Assembly (NCBI GenBank): GCA_902471875.1
Contig: CABRLN010000001.1
Location: forward strand, 1 to 64,000
Length of the DNA: 64,000 nucleotides
Source: an uncultured Clostridium sp.
GTDB taxonomy: Bacteria > Bacillota > Clostridia > Oscillospirales > Acutalibacteraceae
Reading direction: 5' to 3'
A model generated the notes under the pieces. The model made no database searches, was not told the DNA's origin, and was given only the letters and a program-made list of their open reading frames with translations. The position numbers and the translations under genes were made by a program. Shown piece by piece: positions 33,517 through 45,200 of the stretch (position 1 is its first letter; each line of letters begins with the position of its first letter).

Positions 33517-33777
33517 ATGTTTGGATATTATAGTGAATACCATACGGCAGAAAACATGGCTTTTTACTGTGATGTTTCCGAAAGTGCAATATGCGAAACC
33601 GAAAAGATACGTTGGTCAAAAGAAGAAAGCTTAATCTTTTACTACAGAAACAAAATTAATAGATATGCTAATAAATCGTATTCATTTTTTAAATTTATGT
33701 TATTGAACAAATCTATTATAAAACTGTCAAGGAAAGCAAATGACAATTTAGGTAAGGAGAAGAAACGTAATTACTAG
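33517..33777 (+). CDS. Hypothetical protein, 86 residues
   Basis: The frame starts MFGYYSEYHTAENMAFYCDV with no clear ribosome-binding site, directly after a terminator. The second half is basic (KLSRKANDNLGKEKKRNY). No domain recognised. It may be a fragment of a lost gene or not coding. Confidence 0.3.
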   Translation: MFGYYSEYHTAENMAFYCDVSESAICETEKIRWSKEESLIFYYRNKINRYANKSYSFFKFMLLNKSIIKLSRKANDNLGKEKKRNY

Positions 33778-33833
33778 CTGTTTGGATAATACATCTAAAA
33801 TAAATTTATATTAATAGAATATTTTATTATATA

Positions 33834-33862
33834 TTGACATAATAATCAACAGGTGTTATACT
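33834..33862 (+). promoter_or_regulatory. Pilus operon promoter
   Basis: Perfect TTGACA (33834-33839), 17-bp spacer, TATACT (33857-33862). It leaves a leader of about 230 nt before the pilin ATG. Confidence 0.8.
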
Positions 33863-33868
33863 TATGCT

Positions 33869-34102
33869 GTAATTATTAAGTGAGTTCATTTTATAATATG
33901 AAAAGTGGGTATTTTTTATATTAAGGTTTTGTGTTTGCTTGTTTTAAGTAAAATATTATTTTTGTAAAATGTTTTTGTTCTGTTATAAATCAAAAATTAT
34001 AAAAAGATTTAATGACATTTATAAAGAAAAGTTAACACTAAATTTGTATTACTCAGGTTAGCGAATTTCCTGATAAATTATAAATAATGGAGGATAATAA
34101 CT
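33869..34102 (+). promoter_or_regulatory. Long 5' leader of the pilus operon
   Basis: About 230 nt without a coding frame between the promoter and the pilin start; ends with a strong ATGGAGGATAATAAC site. It may carry a regulatory RNA, but no known riboswitch consensus (including cyclic-di-GMP) was seen. Confidence 0.4.
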
Positions 34103-36220
34103 ATGAAAAAATTTGCATCAATTTTAACAGTAGCAATGCTTCTTGTTTCAATGCTGCTATGTGGCATTTCTGCGAGTGCCGCACCAACTTCCACGGCGAT
34201 AGACGCCGAACAAAAGGGTTCTGTCACACTGCACAAGTATGACTCAAAAACAACAACCAGCAATGATAACGGAGTTACCTCCGGTAAACCGGTTAAGGAC
34301 GCAGGCTTTTCATTCTATCAGATTTTAACTTATGATAATTCAGGTTATAAGCTGACAGAACTTGCAAAAGCTGCTGTTAATGCTTTTAACAGCAATGTGA
34401 CTGAAAGTGAAAAGCTTGACCTTGACAATATTATTGACAGCATTGTTGTAACAAAAGGTGATGATAGTGTTGCAGGTGATGACGGCTATGCTTCTTACGG
34501 CACAACCACAGATCTTGAAAACCTTGTTGCAGTATTCCAGGCATACATTAACTCAAATAATGTTAGTCCGGCAGCGAATATTACAACAGACAATAACGGT
34601 TCTGCAACAGCAAGTAACTTAAACCTTGGTGTATATCTTGTTGTTGAGACAAAGGTACCTAATGGTTTTATCGCTACAACGGCTTCGTTCCTCGTATCTG
34701 TTCCGTATTGGGAAAATAACGAAGATGGTTGGAATTATAGTGTAAATGCTTACCCAAAGGATGAACCTTATAATGGCACAGTTGACAAACAAATTGTTAA
34801 CAATGACGGCAAAACGGATGCAGATTCTTTTGCTGTAGGCGACACTGTTACATATAATGTAGAGGGTCTTGTACCTAACTATGGTAAGTCTTACAGGGAC
34901 ACAACAGTAAATCTTACTCAAGATAGAACAATTGTAACTCAAGAAGTTTATGATGTTCTTCCATTTGTATTTGAAGATACATTGAGCAACGGTTTAACTT
35001 ATGCCGAGAATCTTTCAATTAAAGTAGCCGGTTCACCGGATATAGCGCTTACACCGGATACTAATGCAACCTACGCTAATGGCAAAGTAACATGGAGTGG
35101 TACAGGTGACTACTATGTTAACTTTGATTCTGCAATCAATAAGCTTAAGGTTATTGTTAAGTGGGATTCACTTGATAATTATCAAGGTAATAAAATTACA
35201 TTTTCTTATAATGTTGTTATCAACGATAAGGCTGTTGTAACAACCGGTAATAGCAATATTGCTAAAATATCTGTAGCCAATAACCCTTCAACATTTTATG
35301 GCGATTATAGTAATACCAATACAGATGAATACACATCTTCAACTGACACATCAACAGTTTATATCTATCAGCTAAACCTTACAAAGACATTTAACAGCCA
35401 GAGTGCTGCTGATGCAGAGGTTGATGCAACAAAGGTAACATTTGAAATTGCAAACGGAAAAGAAGAGGGAAGCAAGGTTTATTCTTTCCTAAAAACAGGC
35501 GATGGTGAATATACTCTTTGGGAAGGCAAAATACGTGAAGAAAACGGTAAGAATTATGCTGTTGTAGATGAAATTAACGAAAACGGTAACAAAACAGGTA
35601 ATACTGTTTATGCAACAGGCGTAGCTAATACATCAGAACTTACAACTGTTCTTGCTGTTGGCGTAAACGGTAACCTTAATGTTAAGGGGCTGGACAACAA
35701 AACATATTATGTAACAGAGCTTACTACTGTTGAAGGATATTCAGTTCTTGCTCAAACAGTAGCAATTCAGGTTAATGATGTTCAAACCACAACAACGACA
35801 ATTGAATATCATCCTTTTATAGCTTATGATGCAGAAGATTTTAAATCAGATGTTACATATTATACTCTTAGCGGAACTGAATATATAGAAATTTCTGATG
35901 TTGATTTGAGCAATTATGTAAGCACTGCAAACAGCATTAAAGTTGTTTATTATGCCGAAACAAAAACAACAACAGGTAATGCCTCAAGTGATGTTATTGC
36001 TGAGGTTGTTGGTGGTCAGACTTTGAAATCTGAGTCTGCCGAGGGTGCTAAGTCCGGTATAATCCCATTTGTTGTAAACAACTCTAAGAATCAGTTTAAT
36101 CTTCCTCTTACCGGTGGTCTTGGACTTTGGATGTTTACAATCGCAGGTGGTATTGTAATGGCAGTTGCAATTATCTTTTTCTCATATCTTCGCAAGAGAA
36201 AGAGAGTATCAGAAAAATAA
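34103..36220 (+). CDS. Major pilin, SpaA-type backbone with LPLTG sorting signal
   Basis: 705 residues. Signal peptide (MKKFASILTVAMLLVSMLLC, cleavage near ASAAPT). The N-terminal domain begins GSVTLHKYDSKTTT. The pilin motif Tyr217-Pro-Lys219 (SVNAYPKDEPYNG) supplies the lysine used by a class C sortase to join subunits. Isopeptide-forming Ig-like domains follow, with a central domain around QIVNNDGKTDADSFAVGDTV and an E-box Glu539 in YYVTELTTVEGY. The C-terminus has LPLTG at 667-671, a hydrophobic helix and RKRKR. So it is the shaft subunit of a covalent pilus. It heads the operon; a hairpin just downstream may favour high pilin expression over the sortases. Confidence 0.93.
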   Translation: MKKFASILTVAMLLVSMLLCGISASAAPTSTAIDAEQKGSVTLHKYDSKTTTSNDNGVTSGKPVKDAGFSFYQILTYDNSGYKLTELAKAAVNAFNSNVTESEKLDLDNIIDSIVVTKGDDSVAGDDGYASYGTTTDLENLVAVFQAYINSNNVSPAANITTDNNGSATASNLNLGVYLVVETKVPNGFIATTASFLVSVPYWENNEDGWNYSVNAYPKDEPYNGTVDKQIVNNDGKTDADSFAVGDTVTYNVEGLVPNYGKSYRDTTVNLTQDRTIVTQEVYDVLPFVFEDTLSNGLTYAENLSIKVAGSPDIALTPDTNATYANGKVTWSGTGDYYVNFDSAINKLKVIVKWDSLDNYQGNKITFSYNVVINDKAVVTTGNSNIAKISVANNPSTFYGDYSNTNTDEYTSSTDTSTVYIYQLNLTKTFNSQSAADAEVDATKVTFEIANGKEEGSKVYSFLKTGDGEYTLWEGKIREENGKNYAVVDEINENGNKTGNTVYATGVANTSELTTVLAVGVNGNLNVKGLDNKTYYVTELTTVEGYSVLAQTVAIQVNDVQTTTTTIEYHPFIAYDAEDFKSDVTYYTLSGTEYIEISDVDLSNYVSTANSIKVVYYAETKTTTGNASSDVIAEVVGGQTLKSESAEGAKSGIIPFVVNNSKNQFNLPLTGGLGLWMFTIAGGIVMAVAIIFFSYLRKRKRVSEK

Positions 36221-36289
36221 TAATTTATTAATTATTAATTGAGAATTTATTTTGGGGCTAGTACATCTAAAAAATATTCAAACGTGTAT

Positions 36290-36333
36290 TACAGGGAAAC
36301 AAATAAAAGCTTGCTTCCCTGTAAGGATTTTTA
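36290..36333 (+). terminator. Attenuator-like hairpin between pilin and sortase genes
   Basis: TACAGGGAA / TTCCCTGTA stem (36290-36323) followed by AGGATTTTTA. A leaky terminator here would give more pilin than sortase mRNA. Confidence 0.65.
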
Positions 36334-36373
36334 TTGGAATATATTTTCAGAAAAATGTTGAGAGGTTTAAGCG

Positions 36374-37261
36374 TTGAAATCTATTTTACTGCGTATTGTC
36401 GGTATCATCTTGTTTTTAATAAGCGCACTTTTGCTTTGTTACCCATTCATAAGCAACTATCTTATGGGGTTTAATCAAAGTAGCGAGATAGAAGCACATA
36501 AAGAAGATGTGCATAACTTGGACAATAAAGAAATTTTGATTGCCCGAAGTGAGGCAGAGGCGTATAACAAAAATTTGTTTGGAACGGTTGCTCTTACCGA
36601 TCCCTTTGATCCCAATGCAAATACTGAAACAGACGTCGAATACGAAAGCTTGCTCAATTTTTCTGGTAATTCTATTATGGCGACTATTCAAATTCCTGTT
36701 ATCAACGTTAATCTTCCAATCTATCATGGTACAAGTGATGAAGTGCTGAAAAAAGGGGCAGGGCATCTTAAAAAAACTTCGCTCCCTATTGGTGGAAAAG
36801 GCACTCATGCCGTAATAACGGGACACACAGGGCTTTCATCTGCCAGACTGTTTACTGATTTAAACTTGCTGAAAATTGATGATGTTTTTTATATTAATTG
36901 TCTTGATGAGATTCTTGCCTATAGGGTTGACAGCATTAAAATTGTTGAACCTGAAGAAACAGACGATTTGCGAATTGTCGCCAACCAAGATTATGTGACA
37001 CTTGTTACCTGTACGCCATATGGAATCAACAGTCACAGACTGCTTGTGCGAGGAGTAAGAATTCCATATGATGCACAGGATATTCCCGCAGTTGAGACAA
37101 GAGAAAGTGAAAGCACATGGATGAGGGAGTATAAAAAGGCACTCTTATTAGGAAGTATAATTTTTGCAATTATAATAATTGCATTTTATACAGTTAGAAT
37201 TATTTTGAAAAAACGTCGAAAAATGAGAGAAAATGAAATATGTTCTGATAATAAATCATGA
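36374..37261 (+). CDS. Class C (pilus) sortase 1
   Basis: 295 residues, TTG start with GAGAGG upstream. N-terminal membrane helix (about 5-27), sortase beta-barrel, C-terminal membrane helix (about 255-275), as in pilin-polymerising sortases. Catalytic His151 in VITGHTGL, Cys213 in TLVTCTPYGI and Arg in HRLLVRGVRI. The lid region before the barrel contains TDPFDPNAN, which carries the DPF/W-type lid motif of class C sortases. It would polymerise or attach the LPLTG proteins encoded on either side. Confidence 0.93.
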   Translation: MKSILLRIVGIILFLISALLLCYPFISNYLMGFNQSSEIEAHKEDVHNLDNKEILIARSEAEAYNKNLFGTVALTDPFDPNANTETDVEYESLLNFSGNSIMATIQIPVINVNLPIYHGTSDEVLKKGAGHLKKTSLPIGGKGTHAVITGHTGLSSARLFTDLNLLKIDDVFYINCLDEILAYRVDSIKIVEPEETDDLRIVANQDYVTLVTCTPYGINSHRLLVRGVRIPYDAQDIPAVETRESESTWMREYKKALLLGSIIFAIIIIAFYTVRIILKKRRKMRENEICSDNKS

Positions 37262-37278
37262 CTTAATTTAAAAAGGTT

Positions 37279-37361
37279 AAGTTGAGGTTTTTCCGGCGGA
37301 TTTTGTGCAGGAATGCATAACCTTTTGTCCCGTATAAAATCCGCTCAAAAAGTCCCAACTT
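37279..37361 (+). other. Long imperfect hairpin between sortases 1 and 2
   Basis: Two 26-nt arms (37279-37304 and 37336-37361) pair at about 20 positions plus G-U pairs: AAGTTG / CAACTT at the base and GCGGATTTT / AAAATCCGC at the top, around a 31-nt loop. It has no T-run. It lies in the 165-nt gap before a TTG-started gene. Confidence 0.55.
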
Positions 37362-37426
37362 TGTGTAAATACAGAAATGTTGATTTAAATTTACTTCGGT
37401 ATTAGTATGTAAGGAAATGATATACA

Positions 37427-38296
37427 TTGAAAAAAGTGCTGTTATTAATTTTGGGAATCGTTTTGGTGCTAATAAGTCTTGCACTGGTCGGTTATCCTTT
37501 TGTAGGCAGCTATTTGAACAGTTTAAATTCAAAAAGCGAGGTATTAAACTACCTTAATGTCGCAGATAGTTTGACTAACGATGAATATGCAGATATGCTT
37601 GCAGCAGCGAAAAAATATAACGAATCCCTTATTGGAAATACTGATATAGGCGATCCATTTGCCAAAGTTGAAAAAGTAAAAGATGACTACAATTCACTTT
37701 TGAGTATAGGTGATTCTTTGGTAATGGCAACGATAGAAATTCCTTGCATAAACATGAATCTTCCAATTTTCCACGGAACAGAAGAGGAGGCCCTGCAAAA
37801 TGGTGCGGGACATCTTTCATCATCATCACTGCCTGTTGGCGGAATCGGAACTCATGCAGTGCTTACGGGTCATACGGGTCTTTCGTCTAAAAAACTGTTT
37901 TCGGACGTTGCATCTCTTAAAGAAGGAGATGTGTTCTTTATACATATTCTTGGCGATACTCTTGCTTATCAGGTTGACGAAATAAACACCGTGCTGCCTG
38001 AAAATACCGAAAAGCTTCAAATTGACCCAAAGCAGGATTATGTTACTCTTGTTACCTGTACACCTTTTGGTATAAATACACATCGACTTCTTGTTAGAGG
38101 AACAAGAATACCATATGATGAGGCAATAGAGAGTGATATTGGACGCAGCACCAACAGCACATGGAATTCCGAATATCTCAATGCTATCATTCTTGGGGCA
38201 TTGGTTATGGCGTCAATATTGGCACTGTTTGGTTTAATTAAGTTTATTTTATATATGTGCAGAAAGAGACAGAAGAATGACAAAAAAGATACTTAA
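37427..38296 (+). CDS. Class C (pilus) sortase 2
   Basis: 289 residues, TTG start (AAGGAAATG upstream). Close in sequence to sortase 1: N-terminal helix, lid with IGDPFAKVEK, His149 in VLTGHTGL, Cys211 in TLVTCTPFGI, Arg in HRLLVRGTRI, C-terminal membrane helix. The two were probably formed by tandem duplication; one may polymerise the shaft and one add the adhesin. Confidence 0.93.
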   Translation: MKKVLLLILGIVLVLISLALVGYPFVGSYLNSLNSKSEVLNYLNVADSLTNDEYADMLAAAKKYNESLIGNTDIGDPFAKVEKVKDDYNSLLSIGDSLVMATIEIPCINMNLPIFHGTEEEALQNGAGHLSSSSLPVGGIGTHAVLTGHTGLSSKKLFSDVASLKEGDVFFIHILGDTLAYQVDEINTVLPENTEKLQIDPKQDYVTLVTCTPFGINTHRLLVRGTRIPYDEAIESDIGRSTNSTWNSEYLNAIILGALVMASILALFGLIKFILYMCRKRQKNDKKDT

Positions 38297-39212
38297 AGTG
38301 TTTGGTTACATTTTTTCAGGATTAATATTTTTAACAGGTGTGCTTGTTTTTTGCTACCCCTTCATAAATGGGTATACAGTAGATAAAAATACAGAAACGG
38401 CACTTGAGAATTTTCATTACCTGCAAAAAAAAGCAATGTCTGAAGATAACAGTCCAGAATCACAACTGGATACTGACAAGCAAAGCAGTATATATAATTT
38501 TAATTCTTTGTATAAAGATATGCAAAAATATAACGAAGATATATTCAAAACCAAACAGAGTGGTCTTAAAGATGCATGGTCATATGAGCAGGCAGGATTT
38601 GACCTTTCAAAGTATGGTGTTTGCGATGCAGCTGTTGCTGAAATTCATATTCCGAAAATGAATGTTGATTTACCTGTTTATCTTGGAGCAACATGGAGCA
38701 ACATGGCAAAGGGTGCAACGCAACTGGGGCAGACATCTATGCCAATTGGCGGCATTAACACAAACTGCGTTATTGCGGGTCACAGAGGTTCATCAGGCGG
38801 AAAATTTTTTCTTGATATAGAAAATCTTGATATAGGAGATAAGGTATATATTGACAACTTATGGGAAACTTTGACCTATAAGGTTTGTAAAATTGATGTT
38901 ATCAGTCCTGACGATATTGACAAGATATTAATTCAAAAGGGAAGAGATATGGTTACTCTTATAACCTGTCACCCATATCCGCACAATTATCAGCGCTATG
39001 TTGTATATTGCGAGCGGATTCAGGCTAATGGTTCAAACCCGAATAATACTCAAGAAAAAACTGATATTTCATCAGATGAATCTATTAAAAATGAAATTAA
39101 AAACAGTTCACAAATGTTTATTGTTTTTGAAAATATATTGTATATTATAATCCCCTTAATTCTTATTATTCTTGCAATTTTTCTTTTAAGAAATAAGAAA
39201 TATAAAAAATAA
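38277..39212 (+). CDS. Sortase 3, divergent
   Basis: 311 residues, overlapping the end of sortase 2 by 20 bp. Same two-helix layout; His169 in VIAGHRGSSGG, Cys231 in TLITCHPYPHN and Arg in QRYVVYCERI. The active-site surroundings (TCHPYPHNYQRY) differ clearly from the TCTP(Y/F)GIN of sortases 1 and 2, and the lid DPF motif is not obvious (DAWSYEQAGFDLS instead). This suggests a different substrate or step, such as attaching the finished pilus to the wall. Confidence 0.9.
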   Translation: MTKKILKVFGYIFSGLIFLTGVLVFCYPFINGYTVDKNTETALENFHYLQKKAMSEDNSPESQLDTDKQSSIYNFNSLYKDMQKYNEDIFKTKQSGLKDAWSYEQAGFDLSKYGVCDAAVAEIHIPKMNVDLPVYLGATWSNMAKGATQLGQTSMPIGGINTNCVIAGHRGSSGGKFFLDIENLDIGDKVYIDNLWETLTYKVCKIDVISPDDIDKILIQKGRDMVTLITCHPYPHNYQRYVVYCERIQANGSNPNNTQEKTDISSDESIKNEIKNSSQMFIVFENILYIIIPLILIILAIFLLRNKKYKK

Positions 39213-39279
39213 GTTCAATTTTTTACTCGGTACTGCAAAACCGTCTTTATTATTTCTTAACATAATTGGAGGCAGAAAT

Positions 39280-42200
39280 ATGAAAAAGAAAATACATACA
39301 AAAAAATTAGTCTTAAATTCAATGTCTGTGGTACTGGCTTTGACGGTGCTTATGACAGCTCTGCCTAATATAAGTTTGACTGTCGATGCACTTACCCCAA
39401 CTAATCCTGACAATACAAGTCAAACAGGGTATGGAAGCTTGATTTACTTTCAGAAAGACAAGTGGAATAGCATTCTGGAAAGTACATTTAATGAATATGA
39501 AAGTACGGTAGTGCCTATTAATCCCCCTTTTGATGGCGTAATAGCATATAGGACTGATCAGGTTTCGATTCCTGATGCAAGCAAAGTTACACTTAAAGAT
39601 AATAACCCATACTTTAACTGGGCAAAAACCAATATATACGAAACAGATAAGTGGAACGGAGTATATCCCGTAAATGGTTCCAGTAACAGTAACCTTCCAG
39701 CTTCTCGCATTGAATCAATCACATATGAAAGTGACACTGTTGAAAACGGCGTTAATGGAACAACAATAACGGCACCTGAGAAACTTGTTGAATACACAGT
39801 ATATGATGTCAAAAATGCCCAAGAGCTTGTGGCAGTTATGGTCCATAATAAAGGAATTAATAGTTATACAAAAATAAATCTCCTTGCCGATATAGATTTG
39901 GGCGGAGAGAACAGTGCAAGAATTTGGGATTCATCAAAATGGTCGTATGCTACTTCAGGTGCTTTTTACTTCGAGGGAAACGGTCACACAATTTATAATA
40001 TGAGAACTGACAAACAATCAGGAAGATCTGGCTATGCAGGACCGAGCTTCTTTGGTCAGTTTCAGGACAATACTTGTCGTAAAATTATAAAAAATCTAAA
40101 TTTCTCAAATTGCCTTTCTTTTTCACATGAACAAGCAGCAGGCTCAATAGTTGCTTCATGTAATTTTAAGAATAGTCGCTTATACATGGAAAATGTAAAT
40201 ATTAAAGATTCATTTGTATACTCAAACGGACCTCAAACAGGAACACTATTGGGAAGAAATGAGGCAACAACAGCTGACATATTTATAAGAAACTGCTCTT
40301 CACAGAACTGTATCGTTTTCGGTACTGACCATTCCGGAGGTCTTACCGGATGCCAGCATAATACGGGTACAAAATACAGAGTTAAATATGATGCTCCTTT
40401 TCCTAAATCTCCGGAGGCATGGATGTTTAATGAGACTGTTACATACCCGGAGATTGTTGAAAACTGCTATTCTGTTGACTGTACACTGTTCAGCCTTGGT
40501 GTAGATGGTGACTCAGGTGGCTTGCTTTCCTGCGGTGGTAAGCTGATTTGCAGAAATTCTTTTACCAATAATACAGTATATGGCAGAACAAAGACGGGAG
40601 CATTCTTTGGCAGAGTAGTAACTCCGGATTCCGGTATTGTTGGATTATATGATGATGGCGGAAATCAACAGGTTGAAATATACTTTGAAAACTGCTATGC
40701 GTCAGGAAGTATTGAAGGATATCAAAAAATTGGCGGATTTGTGGGTTTTTTGGACGCAGAGACGGATTCAAGATATGGTGCACCTGTGTTCAAAAACTGT
40801 TATACTACTGCTATGACAGGTATGGATTATGCAGGTAGTGAGCTTGGCGGATTTGTAGGACATGAAAATACCGCTGCTCAGGAAGCTGTGATTAAAGATG
40901 AAAATGGAGATCAGATAAATAAATATACAGGTACAGGTAAAAAGAAAGCAAATCCTGGTGCTGTATACATAAATTGCTATGCTGCAGGTGAAGTGGGAAA
41001 TATTCTTACTGACACAAGCGTAACGGCAAGTGGAAATCAATTGGGAGGATTTCTTGGCTTAACGGGATACTATGGAAGAGGTGGTTTAGGTTGGTTTCAT
41101 AGCAGTAATTTTAACGGTACATATATAAACTGCTACTACGATATGCAGACCACAGCCATGCGTGAGCGTGCCTGCGGAAAATCAAATCAATTTACCTCCT
41201 TGAAAGATGGTAGCGGCAATCCAGTTGAAGTTTCTCAAATACCTGGTGTAACGGGTGTTTATACTCAGCATTCAGACAAGAAAAAAGTGCAGGGTCTTGC
41301 TGATACCGTAGATATGGACGATAACAACGCTTGGAAAAATAACGTAGCTGATGACCAATACCCTATGCTGAAAGTCTTTGACGATAATGTAGAAGAAAAC
41401 TTTAAAAAGGCTTGCTATGGCTTATATGCCGATGAAACTACAAGGGCACGCATAGATGAACAGCTTGCAGAAAAGACTGAAATTGTCAAAAAATATTCTC
41501 AGGCGTCTGTTTCAACAGTTTTACTAAATCATTGGGATTCTACAATGAATATGGATACAGGTTCGCTTAATAATGAAACACAAGACTTTACCCCGGGTCT
41601 TCCTGTAAACAAGTTCGAAAAGACAGCGTATGCAGATGATAATGAAAAATGGTCGAGCGATGATGACGGATATTTCTGGCAAAAAGAATATAAAAATCTT
41701 ACAGCTGGTCAATATCAATTAAAGGTACAAGAAGGAGCATCTTGGGTTTATAACTTCGGTAAGGAGAAATTCAACGGTGCCAATTGTGAATTGATAGTAA
41801 GTCAAGACTGTGATGTCAAGATTAAGTTTGATTATACCGGAAGTGTAAGTGAACTGGGTGAAAACACTAATTACAAGATTTGGGCTGAATTTTATAATAA
41901 GAATGATGGTTCAAAGATTGGTCAACAGGAGCTTGGTAAACACGAAACTACTCAAAATGTATGGACAGTTGTTGGTGGTTTTGGAAATATAGCTTCCGAG
42001 GCGAATTGGGACCCGGGATATAAAAAGTTTGATATGCATCTTGTGGGTGACAGTCAATATGTGTTGACAGCCGATATTACTGCCGGTAAATATGAGTTCA
42101 AAATTGCAAAAGATCATAGTTGGGCTCATTCTTATGGCTTGGACGGTGAAGACGGTGGAGAAAACAATAATATGAGCTTTACTGTTTCTAATGACTGTAA

Positions 42201-45200
42201 GGTCAGATTTGTTTTTGATGAAGAAACTCATCTTACAACCGTTTCAACTGATCCTGAAGATGCTCTTACAGAAATAAAAACCAAAAGTGAACCAATTGAC
42301 TTTAATGGTTTTTCGCTTATTGCCCCTAAGGCTATTACCGGACATGAGTGGCTTGACAGCAAAGAAGCCGCAGAAGTCGGCAAAATGGAGGATGCTGACG
42401 GAGATGGCGTATATGAAAAGACATTTACGGTCAATAAAACTAATGATGACGGAAAATCTAATTTTAATAAAACATACGGTTACAAGGTTATTGAGAATGC
42501 TATTGACGCAGGTCCAAACAACTTTTTCCATATTAATGAGCCCGCAGACGGCAGCATTGAAGAAATTAACCTTAAATTTACATATGATTCCACTACTAGG
42601 GAAGCAAAAGTTGAATGTATAACCGATTCAAGTCTGATTGACCCCGACCCTCAGGTTAGCAGTTATGGTGTTTTGGGTACAGAAAGTTTAACCGGAAATA
42701 ACTGGGGTAAAGATGCAAGCGGTACAAAAGTACCGGATGCCGGGTTGATGACCTCAGACGGAAACGGTACATATTCAATAACATTTAATGATGTTTCGGC
42801 AGGAGACCACAGCTTTAAGGTTGTTGCCAACTGCGATTTTGACTCAGGCATTGATTATGGTGCATATGACGGAAGCGGAAACTATGATTTTACCATAAGT
42901 AAACAATCAAATGTTACAATTAAGTTTAATAGTAATGATAAACGAATTACTGTTCAAACTTCTCCTGCTGACGCACTTGTAATAGAACGTTATGTTGTTT
43001 CGGGTACAGCTAGCTTAACAGGAGAGAACTGGAATATACAAAGCACAGCAAATGAAATGACATTTGATGAGCGTACAGGTACATTTGTAAAAACATATGA
43101 TAATTTACCCGGTAAAACAGATACAAACTACGTATTTAAAGTTGTTAAATACGGGGAGGATAATAAGAGCGAAAACAATGTTATCAGCATTGGCGGCGAA
43201 ACCGGAAAAAAATATAAACTGGAAATCGTTTATTATCCTAAAATTAAAGGTACAGAATATCATTTATATGATTCAAACGGCAAAGATGTATCTGAATACA
43301 TTAAAGAGCCTAAAATTGATTTTTATTCGGTTGTAGGCGACGAGGGGCTGACAGGATATAATTGGCTTGGAGAAAACAATTCAGATCAGGCTGCAGCTGC
43401 CGAAAAAGGCAAAATGACTGCTGATTCCAAAGGAAATTTATCTGTAACATTTAAGAATGTTCCTGTGTCATCTACAATGAAGAGTGTGGGGTTTAAGGTT
43501 GTTGCAAACGGTACATGGGATTCTGGTATCAGCTATGGCAACAGCAACGGCGGTAACTATTCTATTACACTTGCGTCAGGTAAAGTAAGCGAGTGTAGCG
43601 TTACTGTAATTTTCAACCCGCAAACGCATAAAATCACGGTAATAACAAATCCTGCGGAGTGTAATGCTCAAATTGATGAAAGTAAATTTAATTGGTATAT
43701 TGCCGGCGATAAAAGGCTTGTTTCTGATGATCGTTTCATAGCTCCTACAACTGTATATGATACTGTACGTGATATTACAACTGATTTTAAATTTACTTCC
43801 GGTGAATCTATAAGCTGGGATAATAATAATGCTAAAAACGGCGAAAGTAACTTTTTTAATAAAGTTTCGTTTGGTATTGACTACAATGTAGAAAGTAATG
43901 ATATTCACGGTGATTTTGAAGGACAAATTATAAAATTAGAAACAAATTCTATTAATGATGCAAACGGCAAAACAATTACCGAATACAGTTGCAAGCACTT
44001 TATGCCCGGTAAGCAATGGTTGACGGTTTCATCTGTAAAGAATACGGCAACAGGCAGTACGGTGACAGGAACTCGTAGCCTTCGCCTGATACCTACGGCT
44101 TTTCTTGAAGCAGGAAACGAAGCGGACATTAAAGTTTTACAAGCCAAAAGTGATGTGAATCAAGAAAATATACACAATGTTGTTACTTATCGTAAAAATT
44201 CTCTGAATGATAACGGCAGCGGTATAAGATTTTCTGGTTTGGAAGATGCTAACGGTAATAAGACAATTTTTCAGTCTTATAATTTTGCGTTGACCGCAGG
44301 TTATGCAATTACTGACAGAAACGGTCTTGGTTATTATGGCAACTATTCCAAGCAGAATAAGGTGGCGTATGATGCATCCAAGCTGCGACCGAATGTTCTT
44401 AACTCTAAATATGCTAATGACTATTTCTTAATGACATCGGCATTTACACAAAGCGGTAATTATACCGATACAACACCAAGTCAAAATAAGGGATTGATTG
44501 TTGATGAGCTTGTAGATCAGTCGCTAATAGGCAGCTCTTATAAAACCGAAAATACTTATGCAAAGACAATCGTAAAGATTTATAAGAAGGTTGAAGATGA
44601 GAACGGTACGTTGGAGGACGATGGTAAAAAATATTCATATCCAAAGGTGTTTATGGACAGTTCAGATGACTCTACAACTGAATACCACACCAACTATTTA
44701 AAATGGACCGGTCAAAAGCCTTTTAACATCAATGACGAGGGTATATATTATGTAACATACTACTGGTCGTTGTCAGACGGACGTTTCCTTACTGATTCAA
44801 AGAAAGTATATATTAGCCCTGATTTTGGTGAAATTGAAAAAACGGTGAATAAGCACTATATTGAGAAGGACGGTACAGAAGCAGATAAAACTATACAGTA
44901 CAGTGTTACCTATAAAAACGGCGTTGAGGGTGATTTTAAAATTTTTGATGCATTACCGTTTAATGATGATATAAGATATGACGTTACAAATGAAAATGGA
45001 TTTAGCAAATCTACAATGGGTGATGATACTAAATTCAAATTAAAAAGTGTTGACGTTACTGCAAAAACTGTAAGCAGTAAAGATTCAAGCAAACAGGTTG
45101 CTGTAAATAATCTTTCTGCCTACTACACAACAGATCAAAATATAGGAAATAATATTAAGGACGCTCAGTCATATCCGGATGCAACTGCAGCAAATAAGAT

